From assembly GCF_002218195.1 (NCBI RefSeq), contig NZ_CP022336.1, positions 1,426,001 to 1,490,000 of the forward strand: a DNA stretch of 64,000 nt. The letters are read 5' to 3'. A program made the translations under genes and the position numbers. A model generated the notes under the pieces. It saw only the letters and a program-made list of their open reading frames with translations, ran no database searches and was not told the DNA's origin. This stretch comes from Sphingorhabdus sp. SMR4y (GTDB taxonomy: Bacteria > Pseudomonadota > Alphaproteobacteria > Sphingomonadales > Sphingomonadaceae). Below, in pieces: positions 36,174 through 45,710 of this stretch. Each line of letters begins with the position of its first letter. Within the stretch, counting starts at the first letter, position 1.

Positions 36174-37600
36174 CCGAAACGTCCGACAAGCTGCCGCTCC
36201 GGACGAAGATCCTATACGGCTTTGGTGCCTCTGCCTACGGCATCAAGGACAACGGATTCTCGGTTTTCCTGCTCTATTACTACAACCAGGTTGTCGGCAT
36301 GCGCGCCGATATCGTCAGCCTGGCGATTGCCATTGCGCTGTTCGTCGATGCGTTTATCGATCCGCTGATCGGCCAGATGACCGACCGGACCAGAACCCCG
36401 ATCGGACGGCGCCACCCGTGGCTCTACGGCGCGGCCATCCCGATCGCGATCGCCTGGCTGCTGCTCTGGCATCCGCCGGAAACAAGCGGCATGCTGCAAT
36501 TCTTCTATTTGCTGACGATGGCAATGCTCGTGCGGATCACCTTGTCCGCCTACGAGGTCCCTTCGCTGGCACTGCTGCCGGAACTCAGCCGTGATTATCA
36601 TGACCGTACCAGCACGTTGCGCTACCGCACCCTGTTCGGCTGGGCCAGCGGCCTTGGCATCATGGTTGTTGCTTATGGCCTGCTGCTGGTGCCGAGCGCA
36701 GATTATCCGGTCGGGATGCTCAATGTTGACGGCTATTCGACATATGCCATCGTTGGCGCCTGCATCATGGCCATTGCCGTACTGGTCTCCGCCGCCAGCA
36801 CCCACAAACGGATCGTCGGGCGCTACAAGGCCGAGAGTAGCCCGCCGAAGACAGCGGAAGGCTTTGCCGAGATGCTTTCCGCCTATCGCTTCTCGCCATT
36901 TCTGTTGCTGATGTTTGCGGGCGTGTTCGCTTTCACCAATCAGGGACTCACCTTTGCGATGACGCCTTATCTGCTGACCCATGTCTGGGAATTCGGCTCT
37001 GCGGAAATGACCCTCTATTCGGCGGTTCTCTTCATAGGCGTCATATTGGCCTTTTTGCTGGTCACTCCGATCTCCAAGCGTACCGGAAAGCCAAAAGGCG
37101 CGGCCTTCTTGACGCTGTTCGCTGTGATCGTCGGCACGGCACCCTACTGGTTGCGGATGATTGACCTGTTCCCGCCACCCGGTTCGCCGAATTTGATCCC
37201 GGTCCTGTTCACGTTCCTCGTTATCGGGATCGCGGCCAGCATCTCGGCCATGATACTGACCATGTCGATGATGGCCGATGTTACCGATGCCTATGCTTTT
37301 GAAGTCGGCAAGCGGACAGAGGGGCTGTTCTCCTCCGGCATGTGGTTCATGCAGAAAATGGTCGGCGGCATGGGCATTCTCCTGTCCGGCCTGATCATCT
37401 CCTTCATCCAGTTGCCAGCGCAAGCGATACCCGGCTCGGTTGACCCCGCCATTGTCGATAACCTGGCGCTGATCTTCGTTACCTTAGTGACAGTGATTGG
37501 CCTCGCCGGAACCTGGGCCTACACCCTGTTTCCGCTCGGCGAGCAGGACCATAGCGATCGCATCGCAAAGCTGGAGGCGACAATGCCGAAGGTGAAATGA
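36170..37600 (+). CDS. GPH-family MFS symporter (glycoside-pentoside-hexuronide type)
   Basis: 476 residues with about 12 membrane segments. The GPH words IKDNGFSVFLLYYYNQVVG in helix 1 region and DPLIGQMTDRTRTPIGRRHPW in the loop between helices 2 and 3 are clear. Members import sugars with a cation, but several proteobacterial ones sit with lipid-degradation genes and have unknown cargo. The start is a TTG at 36170 inside the SDR stop (GTTGA), giving translational coupling. There is no sugar-metabolism gene nearby, so I do not predict a sugar. Confidence 0.88.
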   Translation: MTETSDKLPLRTKILYGFGASAYGIKDNGFSVFLLYYYNQVVGMRADIVSLAIAIALFVDAFIDPLIGQMTDRTRTPIGRRHPWLYGAAIPIAIAWLLLWHPPETSGMLQFFYLLTMAMLVRITLSAYEVPSLALLPELSRDYHDRTSTLRYRTLFGWASGLGIMVVAYGLLLVPSADYPVGMLNVDGYSTYAIVGACIMAIAVLVSAASTHKRIVGRYKAESSPPKTAEGFAEMLSAYRFSPFLLLMFAGVFAFTNQGLTFAMTPYLLTHVWEFGSAEMTLYSAVLFIGVILAFLLVTPISKRTGKPKGAAFLTLFAVIVGTAPYWLRMIDLFPPPGSPNLIPVLFTFLVIGIAASISAMILTMSMMADVTDAYAFEVGKRTEGLFSSGMWFMQKMVGGMGILLSGLIISFIQLPAQAIPGSVDPAIVDNLALIFVTLVTVIGLAGTWAYTLFPLGEQDHSDRIAKLEATMPKVK

Positions 37601-37668
37601 AACCGGATGAATAAAAACTCCACCGGCTGGTTGTTTTCACGGTGGCAAAGCCAGACGGCCTCTGATAA

Positions 37669-37686
37669 GTTAATTGTATAGTTAAA
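37669..37686. promoter_or_regulatory. AT-rich imperfect palindrome upstream of the ACAD10/11-type operon
   Basis: GTTAATTGTATAGTTAAA, 18 bp upstream of the start codon of the next gene, matches 13 of 18 positions of the palindrome at 35116-35133 (TTAATTG left half and TTAAA right half conserved). May be a shared operator. AT-richness near starts makes chance similarity possible. Confidence 0.35.
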
Positions 37687-37703
37687 AAGAAAAGGATTTG
37701 GGC

Positions 37704-39005
37704 ATGGATTTTGATCTCACGGAAAAGCAGGAATATTGGCGCAATCGGGTGCGCGACCATATCGATACTCACCTCCGTCCCCGTATTGCCGACTTCCATG
37801 AGGAAGAATCAACCGGCGAGCGCTGGAAGGTTCTGCAAGTCGTCGAGGAAGAGAAGAAGAAGGCCAAGGAAGCCGGCATCTGGAACCTCTTCATGCCTCC
37901 GCCCAATCCCAATCTGACCCATATTGACGATGTTTTCGAATTTGAAGGCCCCGGTCTGACCAATCTGGAATATGCGCTCTGCGCCGAAGAAATGGGCCGC
38001 GTCGGCTTCGCTTCCGAAGTGTTCAACTGTTCCGCTCCCGATACCGGCAACATGGAAGTGTTCCATCGCTATGGCACATTGGAGCAGAAGGAAAAATATC
38101 TGCGCCCGCTGATGAACGGCGAAATCCGCTCGGCCTTCCTGATGACCGAGCCGGCCGTTGCTTCCTCCGACGCGACCAACATCGAAACCGCCATTGTCCG
38201 TGATGGTGATGAATATGTCATCAACGGCCGCAAATGGTGGTCTTCGGGCCTCGGTGATCCGCGCTGCAAGATCGCGATTGTCATGGGCAAGACCACGTTC
38301 GAGGGCAGCCGCTATACGCAGCAGTCGCAGATCCTGATGCCCACCGACGCGCCGGGCGTAAACATCATCCGTCACCTGCCCGTGTTCGGCTATGACGATG
38401 CGCCGCACGGCCATATGGAAGTCGAAATGAAGGACGTTCGCGTTCCGGCAGAGAATATCATTCTCGGCGAAGGCCGCGGCTTTGAAATTGCCCAGGGGCG
38501 CCTCGGACCCGGACGTATCCATCACTGCATGCGGACCATCGGTGTCGCCGAAGAAGCGCTCGAGAAAATGGTCAAGCGACTGCAATCGCGCGTGGCCTTC
38601 GGCAAGCGTATCTCCGAACATAGCGTATGGGATGAACGCGTCGCCCGCGCCCGCATCGACATCGACATGAGCCGCCTGCTCTGCCTGAAAGCGGCGGACA
38701 TGATGGACAAGGTCGGCAATAAATATGCGAAAGCCGAAATCGCCATGATCAAGGTTCAGGCTCCGACCATGGCGCTGAAGATTATCGATGACGCGATCCA
38801 GGCCCATGGCGGCGGCGGTGTCACCACCGACTTCGGTCTTGCCCAGGCCTATGCCCATCAGCGGACCCTGCGGCTTGCCGACGGCCCGGACGAAGTGCAC
38901 AATCGCACGATCGCCAAGATGGAATATGGCAAATATGCCGAGACCGCCGATGGCAGCAAGATGAAGGAAGATTTTTCATCCGGTGATCTCGCCGTCTCGC
39001 GCTAG
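37704..39005 (+). CDS. ACAD10/ACAD11-type acyl-CoA dehydrogenase
   Basis: 433 residues. The sequence carries words close to the dehydrogenase half of animal ACAD11: [76 protein letters not shown] and LADGPDEVH. In mammals this domain, fused to a kinase, converts 4-hydroxyacyl-CoAs via a 4-phospho intermediate; bacterial levulinate pathways use separate proteins. Here the kinase-like protein is two genes downstream, so the pair looks like an unfused version. The frame opens at a TTG (37698), but ATG 37704 follows AAAGGA and starts the family-like MDFDLTEKQ. Confidence 0.92.
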   Translation: MDFDLTEKQEYWRNRVRDHIDTHLRPRIADFHEEESTGERWKVLQVVEEEKKKAKEAGIWNLFMPPPNPNLTHIDDVFEFEGPGLTNLEYALCAEEMGRVGFASEVFNCSAPDTGNMEVFHRYGTLEQKEKYLRPLMNGEIRSAFLMTEPAVASSDATNIETAIVRDGDEYVINGRKWWSSGLGDPRCKIAIVMGKTTFEGSRYTQQSQILMPTDAPGVNIIRHLPVFGYDDAPHGHMEVEMKDVRVPAENIILGEGRGFEIAQGRLGPGRIHHCMRTIGVAEEALEKMVKRLQSRVAFGKRISEHSVWDERVARARIDIDMSRLLCLKAADMMDKVGNKYAKAEIAMIKVQAPTMALKIIDDAIQAHGGGGVTTDFGLAQAYAHQRTLRLADGPDEVHNRTIAKMEYGKYAETADGSKMKEDFSSGDLAVSR

Positions 39006-39014
39006 GAGCAGATA

Positions 39015-40100
39015 ATGAAAGCAGCGGTACTGACAGAAGCGGGGAAACCGCTCGTCATTGAGGATGTCGTGATCTCCAAGCCGGGACCACATGAAGTGTT
39101 GATCCGGACGGCGGCCTGCGGGCTTTGCCATTCGGATCTGCATTTTATCGACGGCGCCTATCCCCATCCTCTACCCGCGATTCCGGGGCATGAGGCGGCA
39201 GGCATTGTCGAGGCAGTCGGCAGCGAAGTCCGCACCGTTGCAGTCGGCGATGCGGTGGTATCCTGCCTGTCGGCCTATTGCGGACATTGCGAATTTTGCG
39301 TGTCTGGCCGCATGTCGCTGTGTCTGGGCGCAGACACGCGACGTGGGCCGGACGAGGCGCCGCGGATCACCCGGCCGGATGGTTCGACCGTCGGACAGAT
39401 GCTCAACCTTTCGGCCTTCGCCGAGCAGATGCTGATCCACGAACATGCCTGCGTCCGAATCGATCCGGACATGCCGCTGGATCGCGCTGCCGTGATCGGC
39501 TGTGCGGTAACCACCGGTGCCGGCACGATCTTCAATGCCTGCAAATTGACACCGGGCGAAACCGTTGCGGTCGTCGGATGCGGCGGGGTTGGCCTTGCCA
39601 CCATCAATGCGGCGAAAATCGCGGGCGCAGGCCGGATCATCGCGGCCGACCCGATCAAGGAAAAGCGCGACCTGGCAATCAAGCTGGGCGCGACCGATGT
39701 CATCGACGCGGCGGCGGACGATGCCGCCGGACAGATCGTCGAGATGACCAAGGGCGGTGTCGATCATGCGATCGAGGCGGTCGGTCGTCCGGCCTCCGGC
39801 GATCTCGCGGTCGGTTCGCTGAAACGCGGCGGCACCGCAACCATCCTGGGGATGATGCCGCTGGATCACAAGGTCGGCCTGAGCGCGATGGATATGCTGT
39901 CCGGCAAGAAACTGCAGGGCGTGCTGATGGGCGAGAACCGCTTCCCGGTCGATATCCCGCGGCTGGTCGATTTTTACCTCCGCGGAATGCTCGATTTGGA
40001 TAGCATTGTCGCAGAAACCATTCCGCTAGAGCAGATCAACGATGGTTTTGACAAAATGAAAAAAGGCGATGCGGCCCGGTCCGTGATTGTCTTTAACTAA
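39015..40100 (+). CDS. Zinc-dependent alcohol dehydrogenase (MDR family)
   Basis: 361 residues. Catalytic zinc ligands: Cys in ACGLCHSDLHF and His-Glu in IPGHEAAGIV; structural zinc cysteines in CGHCEFCVSGRMSLC; NAD loop VGCGGVGLATINAAKIAGAG. It resembles the class III/plant-type branch acting on hydroxy compounds. It lies 9 bp after the ACAD and 15 bp before the kinase gene, clearly one operon. It could interconvert a keto and hydroxy group of the pathway substrate, or oxidise the starting alcohol; the sequence does not decide. Confidence 0.9.
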   Translation: MKAAVLTEAGKPLVIEDVVISKPGPHEVLIRTAACGLCHSDLHFIDGAYPHPLPAIPGHEAAGIVEAVGSEVRTVAVGDAVVSCLSAYCGHCEFCVSGRMSLCLGADTRRGPDEAPRITRPDGSTVGQMLNLSAFAEQMLIHEHACVRIDPDMPLDRAAVIGCAVTTGAGTIFNACKLTPGETVAVVGCGGVGLATINAAKIAGAGRIIAADPIKEKRDLAIKLGATDVIDAAADDAAGQIVEMTKGGVDHAIEAVGRPASGDLAVGSLKRGGTATILGMMPLDHKVGLSAMDMLSGKKLQGVLMGENRFPVDIPRLVDFYLRGMLDLDSIVAETIPLEQINDGFDKMKKGDAARSVIVFN

Positions 40101-40115
40101 CAAAGAGGGACTTCC

Positions 40116-41177
40116 ATGAATCCACAGGAAGATATGACCGGCACGATGGAAGTGCCTGAAAAGGACAAGCTCGATGAAGCCAGCCTGGCCCGCTGGATGG
40201 AGGAAAATGTTGAAGGTTTTGCAGGCCCGCTGACTCTGACCAAGTTCAAGGGTGGCCAGTCCAACCCGACGTACAAGATCGACACGCCTGGCACATCCTA
40301 CGTGCTGCGCAAGAAGCCGTTCGGCGAACTGCTGCCTTCGGCCCATGCCGTAGACAGGGAATTCCGGGTCATCGCGGGTCTCTATCCTGCCGGTTTCCCG
40401 GTCGCAAAGCCTTATGGCCTGTGCGACGACGACAGCGTCATCGGCACGATGTTCTACGTCATGGGCATGGCCGACGGGCGGACCCTCTGGGACGGCACCC
40501 TGCCTGACAGCAATCCCGCTGAACGCACGGCCATCTATCACGCGATGATCGACAATCTGGCCCTGCTGCACAGCTATGATCCGGCCGAACTGGGTCTGGA
40601 GAAACATGGCAAGCCCGGCAATTATTGCGAACGCCAGATATCCCGCTGGACTCAACAATATCGCCTATCCGAGTTGCAGGAAATTCCGGAAATGGACAAG
40701 CTGATCGAATGGCTGACCAAGACGATCCCGGAACAGAAAAGCTTCGGCATCGTCCATGGCGACTATCGACTCGACAATATGATCTTTGCGCATGACGAGC
40801 CCAAGGTCATCGCCGTTCTCGACTGGGAGCTCTCGACTCTCGGTGATCCGATTGCCGATTTCGCTTACTGGCTGATGTCATATGAAATGGAGCCGGAAGG
40901 CCGCAGCGGCATCAAGGGTGTCGACCTGAAAGCTCTGGGCATCCCCTCGCGTGAGGAAGCGATTACCCGCTATTGCGAAAAATCGGGTATCGCCGAGCTA
41001 CCCCCGATGGATTGGTATCTGGCCTATAATTTGTTCCGTCTTGCTGCTATTCTTCAGGGCATTCAGAAGCGGGTTGCCGATGGCACTGCCAATAGCGCCG
41101 TCGCTGCCGAAATGTCGGACCGGGTGACACCCCTGGCACAAGCAGGATGGGAAGTCGCAAAACGCGCAGGAGCGTAA
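40116..41177 (+). CDS. Phosphotransferase of the APH family, ACAD10/11 kinase type
   Basis: 353 residues. [12 protein letters not shown] is the nucleotide loop, [20 protein letters not shown] carries the ATP Lys and matches the kinase half of ACAD11, D216 in [12 protein letters not shown] is the catalytic Asp and D236 in [12 protein letters not shown] the metal ligand. The family phosphorylates a hydroxyl; with the ACAD partner the expected substrate is a 4-hydroxyacyl-CoA. SD AGAGGGA precedes the ATG, and the stop is 1 bp before the next gene. Antibiotic resistance is unlikely given the context. Confidence 0.92.
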   Translation: MNPQEDMTGTMEVPEKDKLDEASLARWMEENVEGFAGPLTLTKFKGGQSNPTYKIDTPGTSYVLRKKPFGELLPSAHAVDREFRVIAGLYPAGFPVAKPYGLCDDDSVIGTMFYVMGMADGRTLWDGTLPDSNPAERTAIYHAMIDNLALLHSYDPAELGLEKHGKPGNYCERQISRWTQQYRLSELQEIPEMDKLIEWLTKTIPEQKSFGIVHGDYRLDNMIFAHDEPKVIAVLDWELSTLGDPIADFAYWLMSYEMEPEGRSGIKGVDLKALGIPSREEAITRYCEKSGIAELPPMDWYLAYNLFRLAAILQGIQKRVADGTANSAVAAEMSDRVTPLAQAGWEVAKRAGA

Positions 41178-41178
41178 C

Positions 41179-41970
41179 ATGGATCTCAAGGACAAAGTCG
41201 CCATCATCACCGGCGCGGGCAGCGGGATTGGCCGCGCTGCAGCCCTGCTCTTTGCCGAGCATGGTGCGAAGGTCATTGCCAGCGATGTCACCGATGCGGT
41301 CGAGGACACTGCCAAAGGCTCCGAGGGCAATATCATCGCGATCAAGGCGGATGCCGGATCCGAAGGCGATGTCGAGATGCTCGTGGAGGCGGCGGAGCAA
41401 CGTTTTGGCGATCTCCACGTCTTTTTCGCCAATGCCGGTATAGGCGGCGGCTTTGAAGGCATTTTCGACAGCAGTGTCGCCGAATGGCAGGAAGTCTTGC
41501 GGGTCAATCTGATCGGGCCGTTTCTGGCCTGCAAATATGCCGGCAAGGTGATTGCGGAAAGCAAGCATGGCGGGTCTATCATCTGTACCGCCAGCGTAGC
41601 CGGAATCCGTTCCGGCGCGGGCGGCCCGGCCTATTCGGCGTCCAAGGCCGGTGTCATCAATCTGGTGAAAGTTGCAGCCCAGCAATTTGCTACATCCAAT
41701 GTCCGCTGCAACGCGATCTGTCCCGGGATCACCGAAACCGGCATGACCCAGTTCATCTACGACAAGGCCCGCGAAAAGGGCAAGGAAGACCGGCTCGGCT
41801 ACCTCAATCCGCTGCGCCGCGGGGCCGCCCCTTCAGAGATGGCGGAAGTGGCGCTTTTTCTGGCTTCCGACCGCTCATCCTATGTCAACGGACAGGCGAT
41901 CGCGGTCGACGGCGGCCTGAGCGCATCGCACCCGGTCACCCGTCAGGAATTCGGCAGAACCGCGGGCTAG
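41179..41970 (+). CDS. SDR-family NAD(P)-dependent oxidoreductase
   Basis: 263 residues. [15 protein letters not shown] cofactor loop, [10 protein letters not shown] (Asp favours NAD), [12 protein letters not shown] in place of NNAG, Ser in [12 protein letters not shown] and the Y-x3-K pair in [12 protein letters not shown]. Last gene of the ACAD10/11-type operon, following the kinase gene almost without gap. Comparable positions in the bacterial levulinate pathway hold a keto/hydroxy-acyl-CoA reductase, so it may interconvert 4-keto and 4-hydroxy acyl-CoA; that is inference. Confidence 0.87.
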   Translation: MDLKDKVAIITGAGSGIGRAAALLFAEHGAKVIASDVTDAVEDTAKGSEGNIIAIKADAGSEGDVEMLVEAAEQRFGDLHVFFANAGIGGGFEGIFDSSVAEWQEVLRVNLIGPFLACKYAGKVIAESKHGGSIICTASVAGIRSGAGGPAYSASKAGVINLVKVAAQQFATSNVRCNAICPGITETGMTQFIYDKAREKGKEDRLGYLNPLRRGAAPSEMAEVALFLASDRSSYVNGQAIAVDGGLSASHPVTRQEFGRTAG

Positions 41971-41979
41971 GCTTGGCTT

Positions 41980-42606
41980 CTAATTGGCGAAGGCCAGATC
42001 GCCATTGCCCAGTTGCACGAAATCGACACGACCTTGACTGGCACCGCACAGAAATGTGCGCTGGTTGCTGTTGGTCAATAGGCCTTCGACGCGCCAGCCG
42101 GCACCATCACGCGACACGGACTGTATGTCGGAAACACGCGCATCGCGGCCAGCCTGCCGTTCCGCCGCGTCGGAACAGCTATTTATCGCCATGTCCATGT
42201 CGCCGGTGCTGCTGTCATATCTACTGTCGGAGCGCCGGTCGTCGTAGCGCGGAGTGTCGTCGCGATAGTCACGATCCTCGTAACGCCGGTCACGATTGTT
42301 CTTCGAGGCTGCGCTGGCAATAGCGGCAATTCCGCCAATCACCAATATGCCGGCCAGGACGTCACCACCGTCGATCCCGCCACGATGGTGCCGATGTCCG
42401 CGATACCCTCGATAGCCCCGGTACCCGCGATAGTTCCGCCAACCCCTGGCCGTCTCATTTTCCGCGCTCCAGCCGAGCGCGCTCATATCGATCGGCGTTG
42501 CAGGGGCAACCCCGCTGTGCATCGGTGCAGCCATGGCTGGCGCAAATCCGGTAAAAATCAATGCAGTGGAAGCTGCAATGGCAGAAAATCTGGTCATCTT
42601 GGTCAT
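41980..42606 (-). CDS. Secreted glycine-zipper protein with YRG repeats, unknown function
   Basis: 208 residues. A signal peptide (STALIFTGFAPAMAAP) is followed by a GYRGYRGYRGHRHHRGG repeat (about residues 58-76), a Gly/Ala hydrophobic stretch GDVLAGILVIGGIAAIASAA that looks like a glycine-zipper membrane helix, a highly charged DRRYEDRDYRDDTPRYDDRR linker and a C-terminal domain with two cysteines (INSCSDAA, TFLCGAS). The order of parts is the same as in the neighbouring gene (42726-43241). No named family is recognised. An outer-membrane or periplasmic role is inferred from the signal and zipper. Confidence 0.75.
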   Translation of the reverse strand: MTKMTRFSAIAASTALIFTGFAPAMAAPMHSGVAPATPIDMSALGWSAENETARGWRNYRGYRGYRGYRGHRHHRGGIDGGDVLAGILVIGGIAAIASAASKNNRDRRYEDRDYRDDTPRYDDRRSDSRYDSSTGDMDMAINSCSDAAERQAGRDARVSDIQSVSRDGAGWRVEGLLTNSNQRTFLCGASQGRVDFVQLGNGDLAFAN

Positions 42607-42725
42607 GTCATCACCCCGTATTATGCAAATCTCGCACCCGGAGACCTGCCCTCACATCATGTATAGATGGCCCAGCCTGTCACCAGGCTGAACCATCATT
42701 TCCTGTTTAAAGATACGCTCGGTGC

Positions 42726-43241
42726 CTAGCGACGGGCATATTTGAGCCCGCTATACTGCACATCGCTCACCCGGTTACCCTCGATATAGCAAGTGAACTT
42801 GCCTTTATCGGTGTAGCGGTTCCGCTGATACCGGCCCCGATTCTGCTCGACCAGGATCTTGCCCTTGACCCGGTAGCCATAGCGGGTGCGGTCGACATCG
42901 CGGATATCGGTTACCGATGCCCGGCCGCGATAGGTCGCGCCATTTTCAGCCGCGCGAACACAGCGGTTCACGGCCTGGCGCTCGTTGATGTGCCGATAGC
43001 GATTGTTGGCATATCGGTCATTGCCATAGCGGTCCCCACGGTAATCCGTATCATGATAGCGACGATCCTTGTTGCTCGAACTCGCAATCGCGGCGATCGC
43101 GCCGATAATCGCTACACCGGCGATAACCTCGCCAGCGCTGGGTCCGCCGCTGCGGCCATCCTTGGCCATTGCGGGGGTAGCAGAAACGGCCATTGCAGCA
43201 GCAGCAGCGGTTCCGACAAGAGCTTTGTTTAACTTGTTCAT
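42726..43241 (-). CDS. Secreted glycine-zipper protein, paralog of the neighbouring gene
   Basis: About 171 residues. Signal peptide (LVGTAAAAAMAVSATPAMA), glycine-zipper helix GEVIAGVAIIGAIAAIASSS, charged DRRYHDTDYRGDRYGNDRY linker, then a C-terminal domain with paired cysteines (VNRCVRAA, FTCYIEG) and RGRASVTDIRDVDR, which lines up with ARVSDIQSVSRDG of the upstream paralog. It lacks the YRG tandem repeat. ATG 43241 is preferred to GTG 43247 because AAAGGAAA then has the right spacing. Both genes point the same way, 119 bp apart, suggesting tandem duplication. Function unknown. Confidence 0.78.
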   Translation of the reverse strand: MNKLNKALVGTAAAAAMAVSATPAMAKDGRSGGPSAGEVIAGVAIIGAIAAIASSSNKDRRYHDTDYRGDRYGNDRYANNRYRHINERQAVNRCVRAAENGATYRGRASVTDIRDVDRTRYGYRVKGKILVEQNRGRYQRNRYTDKGKFTCYIEGNRVSDVQYSGLKYARR

Positions 43242-43474
43242 GTCCACTTTCCTTTCACACTGCCCGAAACCTTTTCCCGAGCTTGCAAAGCCCTTATAGG
43301 GGGATCGTACTGAGTGAAGGCTGAACTGGCCTGACAGTAGATGTTCATATTAAACGCAGTTTATATGAACAATATCGCGATATCGGCCTGAGAAACGCCT
43401 CTTTTCCGTCAACAGAAGCCCGGCCTGGAAGCGGGGGATCCTTTACAAGGCGTGATCATCCGGGCCGGAGCGGT

Positions 43475-45628
43475 TTATTGCCCCAGATCGAGCCCGATAG
43501 CATCCGCCAGAAAAGCGTATATATCCGAATATTCCTCGATCAGCTTGTCGGTCGGCTTGCCGCTGCCGTGGCCGGCACGGCTTTCGATGCGGATCAGATG
43601 CGGCGCCTCGCCGGTGTCGAGAGCCTGCAAGCGCGCGATATATTTGAAACTATGCCCGGGAACGACGCGGTCGTCGGTGTCGGCGGTTGAAACCATCAGC
43701 GCCGGATAATCGGTCCCGTTCCGGATGTTATGATAGGGCGAGTAGCCGAGCAATGTTCTGAAGTCCTGCTCCTTGTCCGGATAGCCATAATCATCGACCC
43801 AATAGCGTCCGGCGGTAAACCTGTCGAAGCGGAGCATATCCATGACGCCGACCGCAGCATGACCGGCGGTGAACAGATCGGGCCGCTGGTTCACGACAGC
43901 TCCAACCAGCAATCCGCCATTGGAACGCCCTTCAATCGCGAGACCGTCTTCCGGCGCGATGCCTTCCGCAATCAGATATTCGCCCGCAGCAATAAAATCG
44001 TCGAATACATTCTGCTTGTTCTGCAAGCGACCGCCATCGTGCCATTCCTTGCCATATTCGCCGCCGCCACGAAGATTGGCCGAGGCAAATACGCCGCCCG
44101 CCTTGATCCAGGCCATCCAGGCCGGCTTATACTGCGGCAGCACCGAGATATTGAAGCCGCCATAGCCATACAGCAGTGTCGGCGCGCCCTGCGAGAGATC
44201 CTGGTCTTTCATGTGCACAAGGAACATCGGGATTTTCGTCCCGTCCTTGCTCTCGTAGAAGCGCTGTGTGACTGCAACCGCCTCGGGATCAAATGGCAGC
44301 GATGGCTCGGCCCAGATGGTTGGCGCTGCTTCCGGCTCATAGCGGAAAACCGTGGTTGGCCGATTGAAGCTTCCGAAACTGAAGAAACCTTTATCGCCCT
44401 TCATTGATCCACTGAGACTGTCCACCTGCCCCGGCCCGGGCAGATCAAGCGTGCCGAGTGCCTGGCCCGCAAGATCGAAAGTGGCAAGCTGGCTCTTGGC
44501 GTCGACAAGATAGCTGATCACCAGCCGGTCGCCGACGATCATTGCCCCGTCGATAACCGCATCGCTTTCCGGAACAAGCTGGGTAAATTCAGGCTGATCC
44601 CCGCCCAGATCAACTTTTACCACGCGCAGTCGCGGAGCATCCTTGTTGGTCATGAAATAGAGTGTGTTGCCGGCTCCGTCTATCAACCGCCAGTTATAAT
44701 CAAAGCCGCTGACCAGCTTGCGCGTCTCCAGTTCCGGCGCATCGACCTTGATTAGCGTGATTTCATAGCGGTCATCAGTGCCGGAGGATGAGGTGATTAC
44801 CACCCACTCCTTGTCCGATGTCAGCTCTGCAAAATGATTGAGTTCCGGCTGATCAGGCGTTGCGAAGACCTTCACATCTTTGGCCTGCTCCGAGCCTATG
44901 CGATGCAAATAGACCGCGTGATTCTCGTTCAGCGACTGAAACGCCTCGCCTTCATCGGGTTCCGGAAAACGGGAATAGAGAAAACCGACATTGTCGGGCA
45001 TCCATGACAGATCGGTGAACTTGGCCCATTCGACCGTGTCTGCCATAACCTCGCCCGTCGCCACATCCAGAACCTTCACAGTCCGCCAGTCAGAGCCACC
45101 ATCCTGTATTGCATAAGCAAGCAGACTGCCGTCACCGGACGGTTTCCAGCCAGCCAGGGCGGTGGCGCCATCGTCCGACCAATTTGCCGGGTCAATCAGC
45201 ACCCGTTCCTCACCCGTGGCGCCGTCGCGGACATAGAGGATCGCCTGATTCTGGCCGCCGCTCTTGCGCTCGTAGAAATAGCGGCCGCCCGCTTCAACCG
45301 GAGTGCCCAGATCGTCATAATCAAATAGCGCTTCCATTGACTGGGCAAGAACGAAGCGGCCATCCAACTGTTTCAGATAGGCGTCGGTGACGTGATTTTG
45401 CGCCTTCACCCAGGCGGCGACCTCGGCATCCTCGCGGACATCATTTTCGAGCCACCGGTAGGGATCGGAAATATACTCGCCAAATTGCTCTTCGACGACA
45501 TCAACACTTCTGGTCTCGGGATAAGTCAGCGGGATTTCCTTGTTTTCTTGCTGGGCGGCCAGCGCGGGGGAAGTTGCGGCCAATCCCATGGCCAATGTCA
45601 CAATTGCCAAACTCAAACTACGCATCAT
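43475..45628 (-). CDS. Prolyl oligopeptidase family serine peptidase, exported
   Basis: 717 residues. A signal peptide (LAIVTLAMGLAATSPALAAQ) precedes PYRWLENDVREDAEVAAWV, a seven-bladed propeller domain and a C-terminal alpha/beta hydrolase domain. The catalytic Ser is in EGRSNGGLLVGA, Asp in ADTDDRVVPGHS and His in ESRAGHGSGKP, the S9A order. It cleaves short proline-containing peptides in the periplasm. Its ATG is 10 bp from the terminator of the ribosomal operon, so it has its own promoter overlapping that region or depends on read-through. Confidence 0.93.
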   Translation of the reverse strand: MMRSLSLAIVTLAMGLAATSPALAAQQENKEIPLTYPETRSVDVVEEQFGEYISDPYRWLENDVREDAEVAAWVKAQNHVTDAYLKQLDGRFVLAQSMEALFDYDDLGTPVEAGGRYFYERKSGGQNQAILYVRDGATGEERVLIDPANWSDDGATALAGWKPSGDGSLLAYAIQDGGSDWRTVKVLDVATGEVMADTVEWAKFTDLSWMPDNVGFLYSRFPEPDEGEAFQSLNENHAVYLHRIGSEQAKDVKVFATPDQPELNHFAELTSDKEWVVITSSSGTDDRYEITLIKVDAPELETRKLVSGFDYNWRLIDGAGNTLYFMTNKDAPRLRVVKVDLGGDQPEFTQLVPESDAVIDGAMIVGDRLVISYLVDAKSQLATFDLAGQALGTLDLPGPGQVDSLSGSMKGDKGFFSFGSFNRPTTVFRYEPEAAPTIWAEPSLPFDPEAVAVTQRFYESKDGTKIPMFLVHMKDQDLSQGAPTLLYGYGGFNISVLPQYKPAWMAWIKAGGVFASANLRGGGEYGKEWHDGGRLQNKQNVFDDFIAAGEYLIAEGIAPEDGLAIEGRSNGGLLVGAVVNQRPDLFTAGHAAVGVMDMLRFDRFTAGRYWVDDYGYPDKEQDFRTLLGYSPYHNIRNGTDYPALMVSTADTDDRVVPGHSFKYIARLQALDTGEAPHLIRIESRAGHGSGKPTDKLIEEYSDIYAFLADAIGLDLGQ

Positions 45629-45637
45629 TACCCCGGT

Positions 45638-45676
45638 AAAAAGAAAGAGGCCGCGAGCTTATCGCTCACGGCCTCT
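45638..45676 (-). terminator. Terminator of the alpha ribosomal operon (after rplQ)
   Basis: GAGGCCGCGAGC (45647-45658) pairs with GCTCACGGCCTC (45664-45675) at 11 of 12 positions; the minus-strand transcript then reads TTTCTTTTT. It begins 35 bp past the rplQ stop. Confidence 0.9.
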
Positions 45677-45710
45677 CATATCAATTGAAACTGTATCCTG
45701 GATGAAGGAC

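Noticed and set aside
40116-41177. Aminoglycoside resistance gene
   Set aside because: It has the APH fold, but its detailed motifs and operon match the ACAD10/11 kinase.
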